From Halobellus sp. MBLA0158 (lineage in GTDB: Archaea > Halobacteriota > Halobacteria > Halobacteriales > Haloferacaceae), in contig NZ_JBGNYA010000001.1 of assembly GCF_041477585.1 (NCBI RefSeq), positions 2,604,001-2,668,000 of the forward strand: 64,000 nt of DNA, read 5' to 3'. Each line of letters begins with the position of its first letter. Position 1 is the stretch's first letter. Below are positions 17,472-24,699 of the stretch, piece by piece. The notes under the pieces were generated by a model. It had not been told where the DNA came from. It worked only from the letters and a program-made list of their open reading frames with translations, and ran no database searches. The position numbers were made by a program, and so were the translations under genes.

Positions 17472-17666
17472 CTACGATCCGTCCGATCGGCCCCGCGTGA
17501 GCGCCCACAGCACGAGGAGGACCCCTTCGATCCGCGCGGCGGTGTAGATCCACGAGCGGGGTTCGCCGTCGTCGTCGGTCGCCAGCGCCATCCAGAAGTC
17601 GACCACCCGACGCGGGGCAAGCAGTTCTGCGAGTCCGAACGCGAGCGCGGTCACTCTGAGGAACAT
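17472..17666 (-). CDS. Small conserved membrane protein, unknown function
   Basis: 64 residues, MFLRVTALAFGLAELLAPRR, then VVDFWMALATDDDGE, and a second hydrophobic stretch AARIEGVLLVLWAL before a basic tail. Two short membrane-associated helices flank a charged loop. The PRRVVDFWM and YTAARIEG patches look conserved, but I cannot name the family. It lies 25 bases downstream of the truncated adenylate-domain gene on the same strand. Confidence 0.65.
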   Translation of the reverse strand: MFLRVTALAFGLAELLAPRRVVDFWMALATDDDGEPRSWIYTAARIEGVLLVLWALTRGRSDGS

Positions 17667-17691
17667 AGCTACGTGTTGGACGTCCGAGGAG

Positions 17692-18486
17692 TTAAGCCCG
17701 GTCGTGGTTCCCGTTCGACGAGAAGACGAGGTGCTCGCGGAGCTCGCCGGTCGTCACCGCGCTCGCATCCGCGTCCGCGGAGTCGTCTCCCTCGTCGGGA
17801 AGGACGACGGTCGCGCCCGCGAGAATCGGGGCCACGAGTCCCGAGGCGACGACGAGCGGGTCCGCGAACGGGCCGTCGACGACGACGTCGGTGCCGGGAC
17901 GGAGGTCGGCCTCGGCGACGACGGTCTCGGCCGCCGCGAGCAGGTCCCGATGCGAGTACGTCCGCCCGTCGGCGACGAGCACGGGGTCCTGCGAGTCGAC
18001 GCTCGCGGGGTGGACCGCGGGGTTCTCGCTCCAGACCTCCGACTCCCAGTGGGTCGTCGCGGGCGCATCGGGCGGGCCGCCGTGAACGGCGAGGCGGTGG
18101 CCCGGCGGGAGGTCGAAGTCGGCCTCGCGGTCGACCGGCGCGAGGATGGCCCGCGGCGGATCGTCGGTGCCGTCGGTCGCGTCCGCAAAGCGTGTCACAG
18201 CGCCCAACTGCGCCGCCCCGTAGAACGCGAGCACGGGCTCCGGGAGGGCGTCGGGAACGACGAGGACCTCGTCGTCCGCGCGGACCCCCAAGTAGCGGAG
18301 GACGTTACCGGACTTGTACGAGGTGGTGACGAAGTCGCGGTAGCTGTACGTCCGTCCGGGCCCCTCGGCGCGGAGCGCGGTCCCCGAGGTCCGCCGGTCG
18401 CGAGCGACCAGGTCGCCGATCGTCGCCGGGTCCGAGGGCGGCGCCGGGAAGTCGTCGGTCCCGTTCCCGTCCGGATGGGCGGTCAT
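17692..18486 (-). CDS. Truncated AMP-binding (acyl-CoA synthetase-like) protein
   Basis: 264 residues resembling only the N-terminal part of ANL-family adenylate-forming enzymes: TYSYRDFVTTSYKSGNVLRY, then DDEVLVVPDALPEPVLAFYGAAQLGAV and, later, ADGRTYSHRDLLAAAETVVA and LVVASGLVAPILAGATVVLP. The Ser/Thr/Gly-rich P-loop, the YGxTE motif, the C-terminal hinge and the catalytic Lys domain are all missing, so it should not activate acyl groups alone. The frame is intact with normal local codon use, so it looks like a maintained short protein rather than a fresh pseudogene. Confidence 0.7.
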   Translation of the reverse strand: MTAHPDGNGTDDFPAPPSDPATIGDLVARDRRTSGTALRAEGPGRTYSYRDFVTTSYKSGNVLRYLGVRADDEVLVVPDALPEPVLAFYGAAQLGAVTRFADATDGTDDPPRAILAPVDREADFDLPPGHRLAVHGGPPDAPATTHWESEVWSENPAVHPASVDSQDPVLVADGRTYSHRDLLAAAETVVAEADLRPGTDVVVDGPFADPLVVASGLVAPILAGATVVLPDEGDDSADADASAVTTGELREHLVFSSNGNHDRA

Positions 18487-18562
18487 ACCGGACGGTCGGC
18501 GCGGCGACGCAAAAACGCCGTCGGCTGTCGCGGCCCCGGGCCGTCCGCGGGCGCCTGCGGGC

Positions 18563-18880
18563 TCAGGGCGCGCCCGCGACGACGAGGGTGCTGTCCTCGT
18601 CGGCCGTCAGCGTCCGGACCGCCTCGGGCGCGACGCGGACGGCGTCGCCCGGATCCAGGTCGACCGTGTCGCCGTCGATCTCCAGGCTCGCGGTGCCGTC
18701 GACCAGGTAGTACACCTCCTCGTGATCGCGGTCCTCGTGGTCGTGCTTCATTCCCTCCCAGCCGGCGTCGACCTCGACGACGGTGAAACCGAGGTTCTCG
18801 CAGTCCAGTTCCTCCCGGAGGAAGAACATCCCGGGGGCCTTCTCGTCGCCGTCGGTGTAGTGGGATTTCGTGTGCGACAT
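18563..18880 (-). CDS. Cupin-domain protein
   Basis: 105-residue single-domain cupin. The metal motif region contains HDHEDRDHEEVYYLVDGTAS, with the His cluster and Glu, and the second motif LDPGDAVRVAPEAVRTLTA follows. These proteins are small beta-barrels with isomerase, dioxygenase or sugar-binding roles; none can be assigned. It diverges from another small cupin at 18979, 98 bases between the ATGs. The C-terminal halves are similar (EEVYYLVDG...VRVAPEAVR against EEVFVAMTDG...VRVHPDTVR), suggesting an old duplication. Confidence 0.85.
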   Translation of the reverse strand: MSHTKSHYTDGDEKAPGMFFLREELDCENLGFTVVEVDAGWEGMKHDHEDRDHEEVYYLVDGTASLEIDGDTVDLDPGDAVRVAPEAVRTLTADEDSTLVVAGAP

Positions 18881-18944
18881 CGCCCGTGACTACGGTCGAG
18901 CGGCACCTGAAAGTGGGGGTCCCGGCGAGCGGTCGGCGCGTACC

Positions 18945-18955
18945 CAGATATTTGG
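18945..18955 (+). promoter_or_regulatory. TATA box for second cupin gene
   Basis: CAGATATTTGG is centred about 28 bases before the ATG at 18979. This supports that ATG and a nearly leaderless transcript over the longer upstream frame. Confidence 0.55.
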
Positions 18956-18978
18956 TCCCGAGCGGTCTGGGAGCCACT

Positions 18979-19365
18979 ATGAGCGAGGGCTTCAGCACCG
19001 TCGATCCCGAGGGCGTTCCGGAAGAGCAGTTCGACACCTGCGAGACGTCGGTCCGGAAGCTCACAGAGCGGCTCGGCGCCGCGGAGCTCCGGGTGAATCA
19101 GGTGATCGTAGAGCCCGGAGAGGTGACCACCCCGCACACCCACGAGGGCCAAGAGGAGGTGTTCGTCGCGATGACCGACGGGCAGATCGGTATCGAGGGC
19201 GAGGTTCACGACGTCGCCGAAGGGGAGGTCGTGCGCGTCCACCCCGACACGGTCCGGAATCTACTGAACCACACCGACGAGACGCACGTCTGGCTGGCGT
19301 TCGGCGCGCCGCCGGTCGGCTCGGTCGAGGACTTCGGCTCGTACGTCGTCGAGGACGGCGACTGA
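18979..19365 (+). CDS. Cupin-domain protein
   Basis: 128-residue cupin from the ATG at 18979, positioned by its TATA box. RVNQVIVEPGEVTTPHTHEG carries the metal His pair (HTHEGQEEVF), and EGEVVRVHPDTVRNLLN is the second cupin motif. It ends with WLAFGAPPVGSVEDFGSYVV. It is divergent from, and related to, the cupin at 18563-18880. Substrate unknown. Confidence 0.86.
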   Translation: MSEGFSTVDPEGVPEEQFDTCETSVRKLTERLGAAELRVNQVIVEPGEVTTPHTHEGQEEVFVAMTDGQIGIEGEVHDVAEGEVVRVHPDTVRNLLNHTDETHVWLAFGAPPVGSVEDFGSYVVEDGD

Positions 19366-19379
19366 GCCCCGCGGGTCAG

Positions 19380-20264
19380 TCACTCGTTCGGGGCCAGATT
19401 GCCGCGCGCGACCGGGACCACCGCGCCGCCCTCCTCGATCTGAATCCGGTCGGCCGTCGCGCGGGCCTGCAAGTGCAGCATCGAGGGCCGGCCCATCTCG
19501 TAGCCCTGCTCGACGCGGACGTCGATCTCGCCGGTGCCGAGCACCTCGTGCCGGACCAGATACGCCGCGAGACAGCCGTTCGAGGAGCCGGTGGCGGGAT
19601 CCTCGGGCACCCCGTAGAACGGCGCGAACACCCGGACCGCGAGATCGTTGTCGTCGTCGCGGGGGTCCCGACAGAACGCCAGGACGTTCTTGGCGTCGCG
19701 GTCGCCGGTCACGGCGTCGTAGGCGTCGCGGTCGACGTCGATGTCTGTCAGCGCCGCCCGGGATCCCAGCGGCACGACGATCGTCGGCAGGCCCGTCGAG
19801 ACGACCTGCACCGGCCAGTCGGTGTCGAGATCCGCGAGGTCCAAGGAGAGCACGTCCGCCAGGGCCTCGTGAGACAGTTCGGCGCCGAACTCCGGCGGCC
19901 GCTGGGACATCCACAGCGTCTCGCGCCCGTCGCGCTCGCGAGCCTCGACGGGAATTTCGCCGACGTCGAGATCGAGCGTCACGGAATCGGGTCGCCCCGC
20001 GGCGATCTGTTCGCGGACGACGTGGGCCGTCCCGAGCGTGGGGTGGCCGGCGAAGGGGATCTCCGCCTCGGGCGTGAAGATCCTGACCCTCCAGGCGCCG
20101 TCGGACCGCTCGCCGACGAACGTCGTCTCCGAGAAGCCGATCTCCGCCGCGAACGCCTGCATCTCCGCGTCGGAGAGCGAGCCCGCGTCTTCGACGACCG
20201 CCAATTGGTTTCCAGCGTACCGTTCCCGCGCGAACACGTCGACGAGGTGGAGGGCGTTTCGCAT
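19380..20264 (-). CDS. PhzF-family isomerase
   Basis: 294-residue PhzF/diaminopimelate-epimerase-fold protein. Starting at the ATG at 20264, MRNALHLVDVFARERYAGNQ is the typical opening. SETTFV near residue 45 contains the catalytic Glu of PhzF enzymes, and GHPTLGTAHV and DPATGSSNGCLAAYLV are the two halves of the active-site cleft. Most members have unknown substrates; phenazine synthesis is not implied because no phz genes are present. The convergent cupin stop is 14 bases away. Confidence 0.88.
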   Translation of the reverse strand: MRNALHLVDVFARERYAGNQLAVVEDAGSLSDAEMQAFAAEIGFSETTFVGERSDGAWRVRIFTPEAEIPFAGHPTLGTAHVVREQIAAGRPDSVTLDLDVGEIPVEARERDGRETLWMSQRPPEFGAELSHEALADVLSLDLADLDTDWPVQVVSTGLPTIVVPLGSRAALTDIDVDRDAYDAVTGDRDAKNVLAFCRDPRDDDNDLAVRVFAPFYGVPEDPATGSSNGCLAAYLVRHEVLGTGEIDVRVEQGYEMGRPSMLHLQARATADRIQIEEGGAVVPVARGNLAPNE

Positions 20265-20353
20265 AACCCTCGGTTGCGAGAGCGGTCGGTAAATCGTTTG
20301 TCCCGGGGCGATCGCGGTTCGTTGCGGCGGTGCGGAAAGCCGTCCGTGTCGCA

Positions 20354-20391
20354 CCGCGAGACTCGCGTCGCGAGTCTCGCGGCTCTTTTTT
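20354..20391 (+). terminator. Perfect 14-bp hairpin plus T-run
   Basis: CCGCGAGACTCGCG and its exact reverse complement are separated by a single T (20354-20382), followed by CTC and a run of six T. Read on the plus strand it has the form of an intrinsic terminator, although the genes on both sides run on the minus strand, so it would stop antisense transcripts or act as a boundary. Confidence 0.5.
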
Positions 20392-20405
20392 GGTCCAGAT
20401 TTTTT

Positions 20406-20454
20406 GCGGGGGTTCGAGGCCGCCCTCCGCGCGGCCGAGGACCCCCGTAAAAAA
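20406..20454 (-). terminator. Probable dnaJ terminator
   Basis: On the minus strand the dnaJ stop is followed after six bases by T6 and then an imperfect GC-rich stem (ACGGGGGTCC...GAACCCCCG) that ends in A6. The T-run is the likely termination point; the paired T6/A6 ends extend the inverted repeat. Confidence 0.5.
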
Positions 20455-20460
20455 GGTGGA

Positions 20461-21636
20461 TTAGAAGGAGTTCTTGATCTTCTCGAAGAAGCCCTCGCTC
20501 ACGTCGATGTCCTCGCCGCCGGCCTCGGCGAACGCCTCGAGGGCCTCTTTCTGCTCCTGATTGAGGTCCTCGGGCGTGACGACCTGGACCTGGACGTAGA
20601 GGTCGCCGTGGCCGCGGCCGCGGAGGTGAGGCATCCCCTCGCCGCGCACGCGGAACTCCTCGCCGCTCTGGGTTCCGGCGGGGATCTCCAGTTCGGCGGC
20701 GCCGTCGACGGTCGGGACCTCGACGGTGGCGCCGAAGACCGCCTTCGGGAAGGAGATGGGAAGGCGGTGATAGAGGTCGTCGCCGTCGCGCTCGAAGGTG
20801 TCGTGGTCCCGGACCGAGACGTCGATTAGGAGGTCGCCGTTGGGGCCGCCGTTCTCGCCGGGCGCGCCCTCGCCTTCCATCCGGAGCGTCTGGCCGTCGC
20901 GGATGCCCGGCGGGATGTCGACCGAGAGCGTCGCCTCCTCGCGGGTGATGCCGTCGCCGCCGCAGGTCGAACAGGTCTCGCTGTAGCTCTCGCCCGAGCC
21001 GTCACACCGCGGGCACGTCTGGGTCTGCTGGACGCGACCGAGCGGGGTGTCGCGGACGGTGGTGGTCTGGCCGCGGCCGTTGCACTCCGGACAGGTGTTG
21101 ACGTCGGCGTCCGCGGGGTGCCCGCGGCCGTTGCACTCCGAACAGCGCTCGGGGCGGGTGACGGTGAACTGCTTTTCGACGCCCTCGTAGACCTCTTCGA
21201 GGTCGAGGGCGACCTGCGTGCGGAGGTTCTGACCCTGTCGCGGACGGTTGCCGCGCTGGCCGCCGCCCTGCCCGCCGCCGAAGAACTGATTGAAGATGTC
21301 CTCGAAGGGGCTGCCCTGTCCGCCGCCGCCGCCCATTCCGCCGAAGGGATTACCGCGGCCCTGCCCGCCGCCGCGGCCGCCGGCGCCGCCCTCGAAGCCG
21401 CCGCGCTTTTCGGCCTGCTCGAAGCGCTCGTGGCCGAGCTGGTCGTACATCCGGCGCTTCTCGTCGTCGGTGAGGACCTCCTTGGCCTTCTTGATCTTCT
21501 TGAACTTCTCCTCGGCGTCGGGGTCGTCGGAGACGTCCGGGTGATACTCCGCGGCCTTCTTGCGGTAGGCCTGCTTGATCTCGTCCTCGGACGCGTCCCT
21601 GGAGACGCCGAGCACGTCGTAGAAGTCCTCGCTCAT
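20461..21636 (-). CDS. dnaJ: Chaperone DnaJ (Hsp40, type I)
   Basis: 391-residue co-chaperone that stimulates DnaK ATPase. The J domain opens MSEDFYDVLGVSRDASEDEI and has the HPD tripeptide at about residue 32. A Gly/Phe-rich linker (about 75-135) follows. The zinc domain has four CxxCxGxG repeats: CSECNGRG, CPECNGRG, CPRCDGSG and CSTCGGDG. The C-terminal substrate domain contains GDLLIDVSVRDHDTFERDGD. All parts of a type I DnaJ are complete. dnaK and grpE are not adjacent in this window. Confidence 0.97.
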   Translation of the reverse strand: MSEDFYDVLGVSRDASEDEIKQAYRKKAAEYHPDVSDDPDAEEKFKKIKKAKEVLTDDEKRRMYDQLGHERFEQAEKRGGFEGGAGGRGGGQGRGNPFGGMGGGGGQGSPFEDIFNQFFGGGQGGGQRGNRPRQGQNLRTQVALDLEEVYEGVEKQFTVTRPERCSECNGRGHPADADVNTCPECNGRGQTTTVRDTPLGRVQQTQTCPRCDGSGESYSETCSTCGGDGITREEATLSVDIPPGIRDGQTLRMEGEGAPGENGGPNGDLLIDVSVRDHDTFERDGDDLYHRLPISFPKAVFGATVEVPTVDGAAELEIPAGTQSGEEFRVRGEGMPHLRGRGHGDLYVQVQVVTPEDLNQEQKEALEAFAEAGGEDIDVSEGFFEKIKNSF

Positions 21637-21714
21637 TCGTTGTCGCAGTCGTTATCGGTTGAGGTACTTCAACGGAACGGGTTTCGGAACCTCGGTCAGG
21701 CCCCTCGGGAACCA

Positions 21715-21723
21715 CTTTTATAC
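21715..21723 (+). promoter_or_regulatory. TATA box for reductase gene (leaderless)
   Basis: CTTTTATAC is centred 25 bases before the ATG at 21744, so the transcript should begin at the start codon. Confidence 0.65.
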
Positions 21724-21743
21724 GCGCCGGGCGAGGGGCCGGT

Positions 21744-22796
21744 ATGAAGGCCGTCACCATCACCGAACACGGCGACCGCGACGTCATCGAGTACGCCGAA
21801 GTACCCGATCCCGAGGTCGGCCGCGACGACGTCCTGGTCGACGTGAAGGCCGCCGCGCTGAATCACCTCGACGTCTGGACCCGGAAGGGACTGGGCTTCG
21901 ATCTGGACTTTCCACACATCCCCGGCAGCGATATGGCCGGCGTCGTCGAGGAAGTCGGAGAAGACGTGACGCGCTTCGAGCCCGGCGACCGCGTCGCGCT
22001 CACCGCGGGCGTCACGGGCGGCGACGGCCCGACGGCCGGCTCGATCGCCTCACGACGCGACGACCCGACGCTCGCGCCGGACTTCAGCATCATCGGCGAG
22101 CACTCCCCCGGCGTCCACGCCGAGTACGCGGCCGTCCCCGCGGCGAACCTGATTCCCGTCCCCGAGGGCGTCGCCTGGGAGGTCGCGGGGTCGGCCTCGC
22201 TCGTCTTCGGGACCGCCTGGCGAATGCTGGTCCACCGCGCCGAGGTGAGGGCGGGCGAGCACGTCCTCGTCCACGGCGCCTCCGGCGGCGTCGGCCACGC
22301 GGCCGTTCAGATCGCCGACCACGCCGGCTGTGAGGTGTACGCGACCGCCTCCTCCGAGGAGAAACTGGCGTACGCCGCCGAGTGCGGCGCGGACCACCTG
22401 ATCGATTACGAGGAGGAAGACTTCGCCGAGGAAGTCCACGAGATCACCGGGGGGCGCGGCGTCGACGTCGTCGTCGACCACGTCGGCGAAGCCACCTACG
22501 AGGGCTCGCTGCAGAGCCTCCGCAAGGGCGGCCGGTTCGTCACCTGCGGGGCGACGACGGGGCCGGACCCGGACGCGGCGCTGAACCGGATCTTCTGGAA
22601 TCAGTTGGAGATCATCGGATCGACGATGGCGACGCCCGAGCAGGTCGAGGAGGTGCTCGGCCTCGTCTGGGACGGCACGTTCGAGCCGCGGATCCGCGCG
22701 ACGCTGCCGATGAGCGAGTCCGCGCGGGCGCACGAGCTGATCGAGAACCGTGAGGGCTTTGGCAAGGTGGTCGTAATCCCGGACAGTGAGCTCTGA
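21744..22796 (+). CDS. Medium-chain reductase (quinone oxidoreductase-like)
   Basis: 350-residue NAD(P)H-dependent MDR enzyme. MKAVTITEHGDRDVIEYAEV opens the catalytic domain, AAALNHLDVWTRKG and PHIPGSDMAGVVEEVGEDV are family motifs, and the nucleotide loop is HGASGGVGHAAVQIADHAG near residue 174. The four-Cys structural zinc cluster of true alcohol dehydrogenases is absent, which points to the quinone oxidoreductase/enoyl reductase side. The substrate cannot be read. The last 11 bases overlap the following membrane-protein gene, suggesting cotranscription. Confidence 0.88.
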   Translation: MKAVTITEHGDRDVIEYAEVPDPEVGRDDVLVDVKAAALNHLDVWTRKGLGFDLDFPHIPGSDMAGVVEEVGEDVTRFEPGDRVALTAGVTGGDGPTAGSIASRRDDPTLAPDFSIIGEHSPGVHAEYAAVPAANLIPVPEGVAWEVAGSASLVFGTAWRMLVHRAEVRAGEHVLVHGASGGVGHAAVQIADHAGCEVYATASSEEKLAYAAECGADHLIDYEEEDFAEEVHEITGGRGVDVVVDHVGEATYEGSLQSLRKGGRFVTCGATTGPDPDAALNRIFWNQLEIIGSTMATPEQVEEVLGLVWDGTFEPRIRATLPMSESARAHELIENREGFGKVVVIPDSEL

Positions 22797-23097
22797 CGAC
22801 GAGGGATACGTCCATCGCCCGGGAGCCGTCGACGGCGACAGCGACGCGCCGGGCGGGGAGGCGGCCGCGGACAGCGCCGGGAAGGACGACTTCGGCACCC
22901 GCGGCTGGGCCCTCGTCGCGACTCTCGTCGTCTGTCTGCTCGTCGTGCCCGGGATCATCTACGTCCGGCCGGGCGTCCTCTCGGCGATCGGCGTCCCGTA
23001 CATCGCCTCGCTGCTCGTCCTCCCGCTACTCCCGGCGGCCGCCCTCGGGCTGGTCGCCGTCTGGGCGATGACCGCCGGCGGCGACGGCGAGCGATAG
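22786..23097 (+). CDS. Small two-span membrane protein, unknown function
   Basis: 103 residues beginning at a GTG that overlaps the end of the reductase gene by 11 bases. Residues 1-38 are acidic and polar, followed by two hydrophobic segments (about 41-60, WALVATLVVCLLVVPGIIYV, and about 70-95, PYIASLLVLPLLPAAALGLV). The tight overlap points to coupling with the reductase. I do not recognise a family. Confidence 0.7.
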   Translation: MSSDDEGYVHRPGAVDGDSDAPGGEAAADSAGKDDFGTRGWALVATLVVCLLVVPGIIYVRPGVLSAIGVPYIASLLVLPLLPAAALGLVAVWAMTAGGDGER

Positions 23098-23194
23098 CCC
23101 GCGAAATCGCCGGACGGTCCGCGCTGTTTGCGCTTCGACTTGTAGGTTTGCGAAAAGACTTATGACCCAGTGTGTGTGACAACATCTCTCACAG

Positions 23195-23545
23195 ATGTTC
23201 GGATCGTTCTCCACGAGCTACTACCTCGGACGGCTGTACGTCGAGCCGTCCGACAGGGACGTGCCCGCGATCCAGCGGGCGGACCACGAAGCGATGAACG
23301 AGCGTCTCTACGGCGGCCGCGGCCTGTTCCGCGTCGACGCGCCGCTCGTGATGAAGCTTGATACGGGACACATCCCCGTCCTCGGCGACGAGGACATCCC
23401 CTCCGGAACCCTCGCCGTCCCCGAATCGGTCACCGACGAGAACCTCCCGGCCGAGCGCGACGTGTTGCTCGCGAAGGGCGAGCGCGCCGCCGAACTGCTC
23501 AAGTACTCCGGCTATCGCTTCGGCGACGACGCGGCGGTGGCTTGA
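23195..23545 (+). CDS. DUF5802-like haloarchaeal protein
   Basis: 116 residues: MFGSFSTSYYLGRLYVEPSD, then RADHEAMNERLYGGRGLFRV, LVMKLDTGHIPVLGDEDIPS and the C-terminal AAELLKYSGYRFGDDAAVA. I match it from memory to the haloarchaeal DUF5802 family, whose function is unknown. GACTTATGAC about 40 bases upstream of the ATG may be its promoter. The stop codon lies at the left edge of the 82-bp inverted repeat element. Confidence 0.72.
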   Translation: MFGSFSTSYYLGRLYVEPSDRDVPAIQRADHEAMNERLYGGRGLFRVDAPLVMKLDTGHIPVLGDEDIPSGTLAVPESVTDENLPAERDVLLAKGERAAELLKYSGYRFGDDAAVA

Positions 23546-23626
23546 TAGTGATTACTCTCACTGTTTACCGCCGAACGCCGTTACCGGGGGTGGCGTTCGG
23601 CGGTAAGAGACGAGAGTAATCACTAT
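23545..23626. repeat. 82-bp bipartite inverted repeat, MITE- or terminator-like
   Basis: Outer arms ATAGTGATTACTCTC (23545-23559) and GAGAGTAATCACTAT (23612-23626) are exact reverse complements. Inner arms TTACCGCCGAACGCC (23565-23579) and GGCGTTCGGCGGTAA (23592-23606) are also exact. Five-base spacers lie on each side between outer and inner arms, and the loop is GTTACCGGGGGT. The last 20 bases recur exactly at 56445-56464. It starts on the stop codon of the DUF5802-like gene. Confidence 0.85.
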
Positions 23627-23653
23627 GAGGGGGCCACTCGCGCCGCGTCCGAC

Positions 23654-23663
23654 AGTATAAGTA
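23654..23663 (+). promoter_or_regulatory. TATA box for Vms1-like gene (leaderless)
   Basis: AGTATAAGTA is centred about 27 bases before the ATG at 23686. Confidence 0.65.
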
Positions 23664-23685
23664 GCCCGCGGCCGCGCCTCGGAGT

Positions 23686-24621
23686 ATGCTCGACGAGTTG
23701 CTCGGCAGGGCGGAGCTCAAAGCCCGGATCGAGGAACTGGAGGAGGAAAAGCGCCACCTCGAACGCCGCGCCGAGGCCGAAGAGGAGCGCCGCTCGGAGG
23801 CCGTCCGCAAGCGCCAGGAGGCCGAGACCGAGATCAACCGCCTCGAAGACCGGATCGAGGGCCTCGAAGAGCGCGTCGAACGGCTCTCCGGCGAGGACTC
23901 GGACGTGTCGTTCCGCGGGACCGCCGACCTCCGGGGCGCGCGACGGGACGAGATCATCTCGCGGCTGGACTCGTTCGCGACCGACGCCGAGGGCGCGCTC
24001 ACGGCGATGGTCCGCGAGTCGGTCCCCGACCCCGTCTCGGAGGCGCTCGGCGAGCGCGCGGCGCTCGTCCGCCGGGCCGCGCCCTGTCTGGTCTGCGTCG
24101 ACGACGCGGGCCTCGTCGCCGCCGCGCTCGATCCGCCGACGGCGCCCGCGGCCTTCGCCGAGTGGGGCGAGGGGTTCCGCCTCGACCGCGCGTGGTTCGT
24201 CCCTGAGAATCCGGTGTGGGTCGCGCTCGTCCGCTCGGACCTGTTCGCGCTCGGCGTCTACGACGGCGCGGACGTCACCCTCGTCGACGACGTCGAGTCC
24301 GACGTGATGGGGACGCACTCGAAGGGCGGCTTCTCGCAGGCGCGGTTCGAGCGGCGCCGCGACCAGCAGGTCGACGACCACCTCGACCGGGCCCGCGAGG
24401 TGCTCGAAGCGCATCTCGGCGGCGCGGACGGGGCGGCGGAGGACGCGAGCGCGCTGCCGTCCGCGGACGCCGACGTGGTCGTCCTCGGCGAGGAGACCGT
24501 TCTCGGGCGGTTCACCGACCTCACGGACCGGACCGCCGCCGTCGACGCGACGGGCGAGCCGGGACCGGCGCTCGGAGACGCGGTCCGGGAGTTCTGGACG
24601 ACGCGGCTGTGGCTCCTCTGA
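23686..24621 (+). CDS. Vms1/ANKZF1-like peptidyl-tRNA hydrolase
   Basis: 311 residues. The first 70 form a charged coiled coil (MLDELLGRAELKARIEELEE onwards). The middle contains an eRF1-middle-domain-like fold with GTHSKGGFSQARFERRRDQQ at residues 209-228, where Q218 sits in a GGFSQ loop resembling the catalytic loop of Vms1/ANKZF1 (VLRF1 group of the aeRF1 superfamily). In eukaryotes these enzymes release stalled nascent chains from peptidyl-tRNA on 60S subunits. The eukaryotic C-terminal domains (ankyrin, VIM) are absent. A rescue role on stalled ribosomes is inferred. It is leaderless and stands alone. Confidence 0.75.
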   Translation: MLDELLGRAELKARIEELEEEKRHLERRAEAEEERRSEAVRKRQEAETEINRLEDRIEGLEERVERLSGEDSDVSFRGTADLRGARRDEIISRLDSFATDAEGALTAMVRESVPDPVSEALGERAALVRRAAPCLVCVDDAGLVAAALDPPTAPAAFAEWGEGFRLDRAWFVPENPVWVALVRSDLFALGVYDGADVTLVDDVESDVMGTHSKGGFSQARFERRRDQQVDDHLDRAREVLEAHLGGADGAAEDASALPSADADVVVLGEETVLGRFTDLTDRTAAVDATGEPGPALGDAVREFWTTRLWLL

Positions 24622-24699
24622 TACTGGCCGTCGTAGCTGCGACCGACGCCCGACGCGCGGACCACGACCGTTAAATCAGCCCTCGGCCTGTTCTCGACT

